From NCBI GenBank assembly GCA_003560215.1, contig PWIY01000103.1:1-5885 (forward strand): a stretch of 5,885 nucleotides of DNA, written 5' to 3'. Under the pieces are notes generated by a model. It ran no database searches. It was not told the origin of the DNA and was given only the letters and a program-made list of their open reading frames with translations. Source of the DNA: Bacteroidales bacterium. Its GTDB lineage: Bacteria > Bacteroidota > Bacteroidia > Bacteroidales > UBA7960. Position 1 is the stretch's first letter. Each line of letters opens with the position of its first letter. The position numbers and the translations under genes are program-made. Positions 1 through 4,218 of this stretch are shown piece after piece.

Positions 1-2
1 AT

Positions 3-584
3 GAAAACGGGGGCATTGTTCAGGGTGCCCGGGCACTGTCACTGGATGAGGTAGAACCGGATACAGACTATGTATTGGTAATATCATCGGTAGCTGGTGC
101 CTGGCGTTACATCATCGGGGATACAATCCGGTTTACCGATACAAAGCAATCGGAAATTGTGATCACCGGACGGACAAAACACTTTCTCAATGTGGTGGGA
201 TCCCAGTTGTCGGTCATTCAGATGAACAACGCCATGCGCCAGATGGAAGACACCTTCGGGCTGAAAATCCCGGAGTTTACTGTAGCTGCCGTAAGGCCGG
301 AGCAGGATTACATACACCACTGGTATATCGGAGCTGAAGGTCATGCCAGTGAAAAAGATCTGGCCAGAGAGCTTGACAATGCTTTAAAAGAGACCAACAA
401 AGCCTATGCAATGGCTCGCACAAAAGCCCTCCGGGATGTCAGAGTCACACTCACCAGCCCTGATACCTTTTACGCATGGGTCGAACAAAATAAAGCCAAA
501 GGCGGTCAGGTTAAAGTTCCCCGTGTAATGAAAGCCGAAGAATTTTCTGAATGGCAAAAGTTTGCGGAAAGATACAAACACTGA
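3..584 (+). CDS. GH3 auxin-responsive-promoter family protein, C-terminal part (5'-truncated by window edge)
   Basis: The frame is open from base 3 to the TGA at 582-584, giving 193 visible residues with no stop upstream, so the gene starts outside the window. GH3 proteins belong to the ANL adenylating superfamily; the plant members activate an acyl acid with ATP and conjugate it to an amino acid. Seen here are the hallmark block VAGAWRYIIGDT (about residues 30-41), ITGRTKHFLN (about 54-63), where the ATP-handling Asp and the hinge-region Arg/Lys are expected, and the terminal GGQVKVPRV (about 167-175), which resembles the family's conserved GQ-K-PR ending. Full-length bacterial members are about 500 residues, so roughly the last 40% is present, including the whole mobile C-terminal subdomain. 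The protein is expected to be cytoplasmic. The substrate of bacterial GH3 proteins cannot be read from the sequence. The family call is secure; the reaction is inferred. Confidence 0.9.
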   Translation, partial: ENGGIVQGARALSLDEVEPDTDYVLVISSVAGAWRYIIGDTIRFTDTKQSEIVITGRTKHFLNVVGSQLSVIQMNNAMRQMEDTFGLKIPEFTVAAVRPEQDYIHHWYIGAEGHASEKDLARELDNALKETNKAYAMARTKALRDVRVTLTSPDTFYAWVEQNKAKGGQVKVPRVMKAEEFSEWQKFAERYKH

Positions 585-614
585 CCGATATGCTGGTTAC
601 CACTTAGACCGGCC

Positions 615-658
615 GGGGAACCCCTTGAACTTTGTTTCTGTTTTTTGTTTTGTTTTTT
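615..658 (+). terminator. Possible weak terminator after the GH3 gene
   Basis: A GGGG-AA-CCCC run at 615-624 can form a very short stem (three G-C pairs with a GAAC loop). It is followed, after TTGAAC, by a T-rich tract at 631-658 broken only by a few G and one C. The placement 31 bases past the GH3 stop suits a terminator, but the stem is minimal and the T tract starts 6 bases late. The T tract could equally be an upstream promoter element for the next gene. Confidence 0.25.
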
Positions 659-677
659 ATATTAAACGTTATATTTT
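644..677 (+). promoter_or_regulatory. Possible Bacteroidota-type promoter for the first LytTR gene
   Basis: TATATTTT at 670-677 differs at one defined base from the Bacteroidota -7 consensus TAnnTTTG. A TTTG at 644-647 could be the -33 element, but the 22-base gap is slightly longer than the usual 19-21. The start codon lies 34 bases after the -7-like box, so the leader would be short. The region is so T-rich that chance matches are likely. Confidence 0.25.
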
Positions 678-691
678 TATGACGTATTAAT
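661..691 (+). repeat. Imperfect inverted repeat (operator-like dyad) ahead of the LytTR pair
   Basis: The left arm ATTAAACGTTAT (661-672) and the right arm ATGACGTATTAAT (679-691) are reverse complements except for one inserted base and one mismatch, with 6 bases between them. The dyad overlaps the promoter-like box and ends 20 bases before the first LytTR start codon, where a repressor or autoregulator would be expected to act. LytTR proteins usually bind direct repeats about 21 bases apart, so the inverted arrangement is not their textbook site. In AT-rich DNA such a dyad may be fortuitous. Confidence 0.3.
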
Positions 692-711
692 ATAAACCAA
701 ACAAAACTGAT

Positions 712-1050
712 ATGAAAACAAAGTCCATCGGAGACGGAATATGGGTCAGGGAAACCCGTCGCCTGCGGCTGATCCCTTACGGCAGCATCACCCATGTACA
801 TTACAGCAATGGCTTATCTGTTGTCTGTATGGGGAAAGAGATCCTGAAAAAACTAACCACCCCCCTGAATGGTCTGGAGAAAAAAATGCCGGAAAACCTT
901 TTCTTCAGAACCCATCGAAACTACATTATCAATAAAACCTACGTCAGCAATTATGCCCCGGAAGGCACGGTCAGCCTCAAGTCAGGGGAAAAGATTGTCC
1001 CGGTTGCCAGGAGAAGGAGAAGGTCTTTGGAAAACTTTCTTTCATCCTGA
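712..1050 (+). CDS. Stand-alone LytTR DNA-binding domain protein (first of tandem pair)
   Basis: This 112-residue protein is essentially one LytTR domain, the non-helix-turn-helix beta-fold DNA-binding module of regulators such as LytR and AgrA. The domain runs from about residue 18 to the end: IPYGSITHVHYSNG (21-34) as the first strands, FFRTHRNYIIN (64-74) as the family signature, and the basic PVARRRRR (97-104), the loop and helix expected to touch DNA. There is no receiver domain, membrane segment or signal peptide, so phosphorylation by a histidine kinase is not indicated. The ATG at 712 is chosen because the domain begins almost at once; no Shine-Dalgarno sequence is evident, as is usual in Bacteroidota. 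It is followed after 57 bases by a second LytTR gene. It is probably a cytoplasmic transcription factor; its targets are unknown and autoregulation is plausible. Confidence 0.88.
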   Translation: MKTKSIGDGIWVRETRRLRLIPYGSITHVHYSNGLSVVCMGKEILKKLTTPLNGLEKKMPENLFFRTHRNYIINKTYVSNYAPEGTVSLKSGEKIVPVARRRRRSLENFLSS

Positions 1051-1107
1051 ACAATACAAATCCAAAACTGATCACCTCTCCCCGTATTAATTAAAAAATC
1101 TGAAATC

Positions 1108-1428
1108 ATGGATACACATGAAGAATTAAAAGAACTGATCACCGCCAAGCAGGACATTGATTATGCTTTTTTGTTTCATGGTTACACCATTCTTGTAATG
1201 AAGAACGGAGCGAACGAGGTGGTTGATTTACCTCTTTCTGCAATAGAAACAGCCCTGACAGACCGTTTCTTTTTCCGAATACACCGTTCATTCCTGGTAA
1301 ATCTCAGACGGGTCCGGGAAATGGAGATCAAAAACAACCGCCTGCTGATTCGCATCCGCGGGCATGAACTGCCGGTTGCCCGGCGTCGCAAAAGGCAACT
1401 CCTCGATTTGCTGGGTGCGGTAAATTAA
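1108..1428 (+). CDS. Stand-alone LytTR DNA-binding domain protein (second of tandem pair)
   Basis: This 106-residue protein is again almost only a LytTR domain. It shows the signature FFRIHRSFLVN (55-65) and the basic PVARRRKR (89-96), lining up with FFRTHRNYIIN and PVARRRRR of the preceding gene product, so the two are paralogues. Outside these blocks they differ clearly: the N-terminal part here is a charged helix-like MDTHEELKELITAKQD, and the stretch before PVAR is IKNNRLLIRIRGHEL. The pair is therefore an old duplication or two separate family members. No receiver, kinase or membrane segment is present. The ATG at 1108 is preceded by AT-rich sequence without a Shine-Dalgarno motif. The same strand and 57-base gap suggest co-transcription with the first gene; the two could form a heterodimer or bind adjacent half-sites, which is an inference. 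A 212-base gap separates it from the sensor-like gene downstream. Confidence 0.88.
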   Translation: MDTHEELKELITAKQDIDYAFLFHGYTILVMKNGANEVVDLPLSAIETALTDRFFFRIHRSFLVNLRRVREMEIKNNRLLIRIRGHELPVARRRKRQLLDLLGAVN

Positions 1429-1481
1429 AACTATACAAAGCATCTTTTCAGCACTCCGGATTCATTTCTTTTTAGCTTTAA

Positions 1482-1513
1482 CTTGTATATTCTCCAATTT
1501 ATCAATAAATTTA
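1482..1513 (+). promoter_or_regulatory. Candidate Bacteroidota-type promoter for the dCache gene
   Basis: CTTG at 1482-1485 (consensus -33 TTTG) and TAAATTTA at 1506-1513 (consensus -7 TAnnTTTG) are 20 bases apart, the expected spacing, each with one mismatch. Transcription would start near 1518-1521 and leave a leader of roughly 120 bases before the start codon at 1641. This is pattern matching in AT-rich DNA and needs transcript-end data. Confidence 0.35.
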
Positions 1514-1546
1514 GGGTGGGAATTAAGTTACACCCGCCCGCGGAGG

Positions 1547-1567
1547 CCTGATTTTTCAGGTATTTTT
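1547..1567 (+). terminator. Small hairpin with T tract in the gap before the dCache gene
   Basis: CCTGATTTTTCAGG (1547-1560) forms a perfect five-pair stem with a TTTT loop and is followed by TATTTTT. It lies 118 bases after the second LytTR stop and 73 bases before the dCache start. It could be a weak intrinsic terminator for the LytTR unit. If the promoter proposed at 1482-1513 is real, it is instead a leader hairpin of the dCache transcript. The stem is short for efficient termination. Confidence 0.35.
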
Positions 1568-1626
1568 AAATTGGGAAAGAAGGCGGATTCCCCCTGTACG
1601 GCCACATTTTTTATCTACATAAAAAC

Positions 1627-1633
1627 AGGAGGG
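1627..1633 (+). promoter_or_regulatory. Strong Shine-Dalgarno site for the dCache gene
   Basis: AGGAGGG stands 7 bases before the ATG at 1641, near-ideal complementarity and spacing, and it fixes this start codon. The two LytTR genes have nothing comparable. Bacteroidota genes generally rely little on such sites, so a perfect one is noteworthy and may indicate efficient translation. Confidence 0.65.
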
Positions 1634-1640
1634 TATCACC

Positions 1641-3305
1641 ATGAAAAACTCACCAGAACAACACACAAAAGTCCCGGAGAAAAAATATCTGTACACAGGG
1701 GTTCTTCTGCTAATTTTTTTCTTGCTGCAATGGATCCCCATTTCCCAGGCGGGTGTTACCTCCAGGGATAACAACTCAGCAAACACTGAAATTATTGCCG
1801 GGTTATCTGCCTCCGGAAAGCTGGTTGACACCACTGCACTAAATGAGCAGTGGCCTGAAGATGATCCAATGACCTATGATGTCGACGCCAGGGCAGCATT
1901 GGGAACTGCCTCTGTGCTGATTGACCGTTATCTGCAGCATGCATTGACTTCTTTACGGCTTATTGCCGGAAGTCCGGCCACAAGAAGCGGGATATGGCCG
2001 GAGATCAGGCCCGGACTGATCACACTCCGCGATGCCATTCCGGGAGCAGCCCTTTACATTGAACCTGACGGGGGTTATTACAGTGTTGATGAAGGCTATA
2101 CAGGGCTAAACCTGTCAGACCGTGAATACTTTAATGCACTTTTCAACGGAGAGGAAATTCACGGTTCACTGATCTACAGCCGCTCAACCGGGAAACAATC
2201 TGTCCTGATGGCAGTCCCTGTCTTTGAAGGAGACGAGGTTACCGGTGCTGTTGCCATTTCCATTTTTCTTGATGAGTTTCAGCAATTGATCAGTGATGCA
2301 TTGAACCTGGATGAAGATTATCTATGGTATGTACTTGATGAAGAAGGCACAACAGTACTGCATCCACGAACCGATTTCGTATTCATGAATCCCACTGCAG
2401 AAGGGAGCCCTTCCCTGCGTCACGCCGTAGAAACAATCCTTGACCGTTCCCATGGATACACATCCTATATTTTCGCGGGCAGAAACACCCATATTCTCTT
2501 CACCCGGGTACCCTTCAATGACTGGCGGGTAATCCTTGGAAAAATCGGTGAAAGATCGGATGATCATTACATGCCTGAAGCCAGCGAAATACTGGTAAAC
2601 CTTCGGGAGACCCTTTCAGAAGAACTGACCAGAATGGATCAGCAGCTTGACGAGGCAGTCGCTTCTTTCAACGGACAAATTCCACAGGAACATGTGGTCA
2701 GGGATACCTTCAGAAGGCTTTACCAGGATAACCCCTATATCGTAAAATGCGCCCTCATAGATGCAGAAGGAGTAATGATGTATGTGGAGCCATCCGAATT
2801 TCACCCCTCGGAAGGCTCACACACCCGGAATCAGGAGGATTATTTCCTCATGCAAAAGAACAGGGCCCCCATGCTCAGCAGTTCCTTCCTGTCAGCAGAA
2901 GGTTTTGACGCAGTCAGTCTGCAACACCCGATCATTGACGGGGATGGTGAGTTTCATGGTTCCGTAAGCCTGCTGATCAGGCCGGACGTAATGGTTGAAG
3001 AACTTGCTACACCATACATCGCCGAAACAATGTATGAGCCGTGGATCATGGAGCCGGAAGGCCGTATTATCTTTGACAAGGCCCTTGAAGGGACCGGCAG
3101 GATGCTTTTCCTGGACTACAGGTATGAGGGGCCGCAGAGCCTGCTGGAACTGGGTGATGCCATTGCAGAGAAACCACATGGGACCGGAGATTACATTTAC
3201 CAGCGTCCCGAGGATGATCACCGAATGGTACGGATGGCTGTCTGGGACACCATCCGCCTCCATGATGCAAGATGGAGGGTAATTATTTCATATGCTCCCT
3301 ACTAA
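1641..3305 (+). CDS. Exported tandem double-dCache (PAS-like extracytoplasmic sensor domain) protein without output domain
   Basis: The product has 554 residues. Residues 14-37 are a basic-then-hydrophobic segment ending PISQAG, which fits a cleavable signal peptide (cut after Ala37) or an N-terminal anchor. Two similar modules follow. Module 1 (about 85-300) has a long N-terminal helix, SDREYFNAL (159-167), a GKQSVLMAVPVFEGDEVTGA stretch (184-203), and ends NDWRVILG (293-300). Module 2 (about 325-553) repeats the order: a helix, NQEDYFLM (397-404), VSLQHPIIDGDGEFHGSVSL (425-444), and ends ARWRVIISY (543-551). This is the plan of dCache_1 domains, the ligand-binding parts of chemoreceptors and histidine kinases. 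Here there is no C-terminal membrane helix, HAMP, kinase, GGDEF or methyl-accepting part, and the chain stops 3 residues after module 2. It is likely a periplasmic or membrane-tethered binding protein; the ligand is unknown. The start is fixed by AGGAGGG 7 bases upstream. The fold call is from motif pattern only. Confidence 0.75.
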   Translation: MKNSPEQHTKVPEKKYLYTGVLLLIFFLLQWIPISQAGVTSRDNNSANTEIIAGLSASGKLVDTTALNEQWPEDDPMTYDVDARAALGTASVLIDRYLQHALTSLRLIAGSPATRSGIWPEIRPGLITLRDAIPGAALYIEPDGGYYSVDEGYTGLNLSDREYFNALFNGEEIHGSLIYSRSTGKQSVLMAVPVFEGDEVTGAVAISIFLDEFQQLISDALNLDEDYLWYVLDEEGTTVLHPRTDFVFMNPTAEGSPSLRHAVETILDRSHGYTSYIFAGRNTHILFTRVPFNDWRVILGKIGERSDDHYMPEASEILVNLRETLSEELTRMDQQLDEAVASFNGQIPQEHVVRDTFRRLYQDNPYIVKCALIDAEGVMMYVEPSEFHPSEGSHTRNQEDYFLMQKNRAPMLSSSFLSAEGFDAVSLQHPIIDGDGEFHGSVSLLIRPDVMVEELATPYIAETMYEPWIMEPEGRIIFDKALEGTGRMLFLDYRYEGPQSLLELGDAIAEKPHGTGDYIYQRPEDDHRMVRMAVWDTIRLHDARWRVIISYAPY

Positions 3306-4218
3306 ATTGTTACTTAAAGAACAGGATTCTCCAAAACTTAAAATGAAAGCCCTGCCAAGAAAAATTAAAACACAAACCATTAAAAACAGGTCTGTTAACC
3401 GGGCAATCTATTGGGTATTGCCGGGGTTGTTTCTGCTGGCTTCCTGCATGCGTTTTCTGCTTTCAGTTGACTATTCTGAAACAAGCACCCAGAAGGTGGC
3501 AGACAGGCATCTGAGTAATGAAGAATATGCCGCCAGACTCGAGGCCGACGGTTGGCCGGTTAAAGAATTGAATACCGCTGTTGATCATCAATACCTGGAT
3601 GACGAAGAAAAGAATCTGGTGCTCGCCCACAACCTGGTAAGGTATGACCCCGAAAAATTTGCCCGGTTGTATGTAACAGAATATATTACATATTTTGAAG
3701 GCAGGGAATTTCATTACCCGGGCGGAGATGTCATTATGAAGACCGAAGAGGGGGCTGAACCTGCAAAAGAACTTTACTGGGAGTTAATGAACGCAGAACC
3801 CCTGGGGATTTTGTTTCCCTCGGAGGGGCTGCATAAATCGGCAGTATCTCACGCCGACTATCTTGTGCGGAATGAGACCAGGGGCCATGCCGGTCAGGGT
3901 GGCCTGAGGGCAAGGATTGAAAGAGAGGGTGAATGGGAACAACAGATCGGAGAGAACATCGCCTATGGCAGTTTCTCGCCCCATGACGCCCTGATGTACA
4001 TGCTGATCAACGACAAAGTTGAGGACAGGACACACAGACAAAACATCCTGAGTCCCGGATTCCGCTTTATCGGGGTGGCCATGGATTATCATCCCCTGTT
4101 CCCGGATGGAGAGATCTATGTCATCAACTACGCTTTCTATTTCAGGGAATCCCAGTCAGGTAACCGCAGGAACCAGCAGATAAGAAGCCGAACCCGGCCG
4201 ATCCATGTATGGGATTAA
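3292..4218 (+). CDS. CAP (SCP/PR1-like) domain protein, membrane-anchored or lipoprotein
   Basis: The outermost ATG (3292) gives 308 residues and overlaps the dCache gene by 14 bases, with GGAGGG 12 bases upstream. The ATG at 3343 (residue 18) gives a more normal signal sequence and is perhaps the true start. Residues 38-52 are hydrophobic and end LLASC, a lipobox with Cys52; the following MRFLLSV is unusually hydrophobic, so an uncleaved anchor is possible. The CAP domain spans about 105-285: EEKNLVLAHNLVRYDPEKFA (105-124), the helix with SHADY (186-190), GHAGQGG (198-204), GENIAYG (220-226) and DRTHRQNIL (245-253). His187, Glu221 and His248 fit the conserved CAP cavity. A basic tail follows (287-308). 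Bacterial CAP proteins are extracytoplasmic, and few have known roles. Stop TAA overlaps the stop of the convergent E1 gene. The family call is firm; the start and the function are not. Confidence 0.82.
   Translation: MLPTKLLLKEQDSPKLKMKALPRKIKTQTIKNRSVNRAIYWVLPGLFLLASCMRFLLSVDYSETSTQKVADRHLSNEEYAARLEADGWPVKELNTAVDHQYLDDEEKNLVLAHNLVRYDPEKFARLYVTEYITYFEGREFHYPGGDVIMKTEEGAEPAKELYWELMNAEPLGILFPSEGLHKSAVSHADYLVRNETRGHAGQGGLRARIEREGEWEQQIGENIAYGSFSPHDALMYMLINDKVEDRTHRQNILSPGFRFIGVAMDYHPLFPDGEIYVINYAFYFRESQSGNRRNQQIRSRTRPIHVWD

Noticed and set aside
609..616. CCGGCCGG palindrome after the GH3 gene as a hairpin stem or protein site
   Set aside because: A continuous 8-base palindrome leaves no loop, and GC-rich palindromes of this size are common; nothing else around it supports a function.
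631..660. T-rich tract as part of a mobile element end or phase-variation repeat
   Set aside because: It is not a uniform homopolymer or regular short repeat, and no transposase, target duplication or inverted terminal repeat is nearby.
741..1090. Two alternative plus-strand frames (741-935 and 869-1090) overlapping the first LytTR gene
   Set aside because: Both are out of frame with a clear LytTR domain and their products show no family motif.
712..1428. Calling the LytTR proteins two-component response regulators
   Set aside because: Neither has a receiver domain or the acidic pocket and phosphorylatable Asp. Each is only about as long as a single LytTR domain.
2892..3263. 123-residue minus-strand open frame inside the dCache gene
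   Set aside because: It is antisense to module 2, whose motifs repeat those of module 1, so the plus strand is clearly the coding one. The minus frame shows no domain or start signal.
1641..3305. Reading the dCache protein as a histidine kinase, diguanylate cyclase or chemoreceptor
   Set aside because: No HAMP, H-box, ATP-binding, GGDEF or methyl-accepting segment is present, and no second membrane helix follows the last module.
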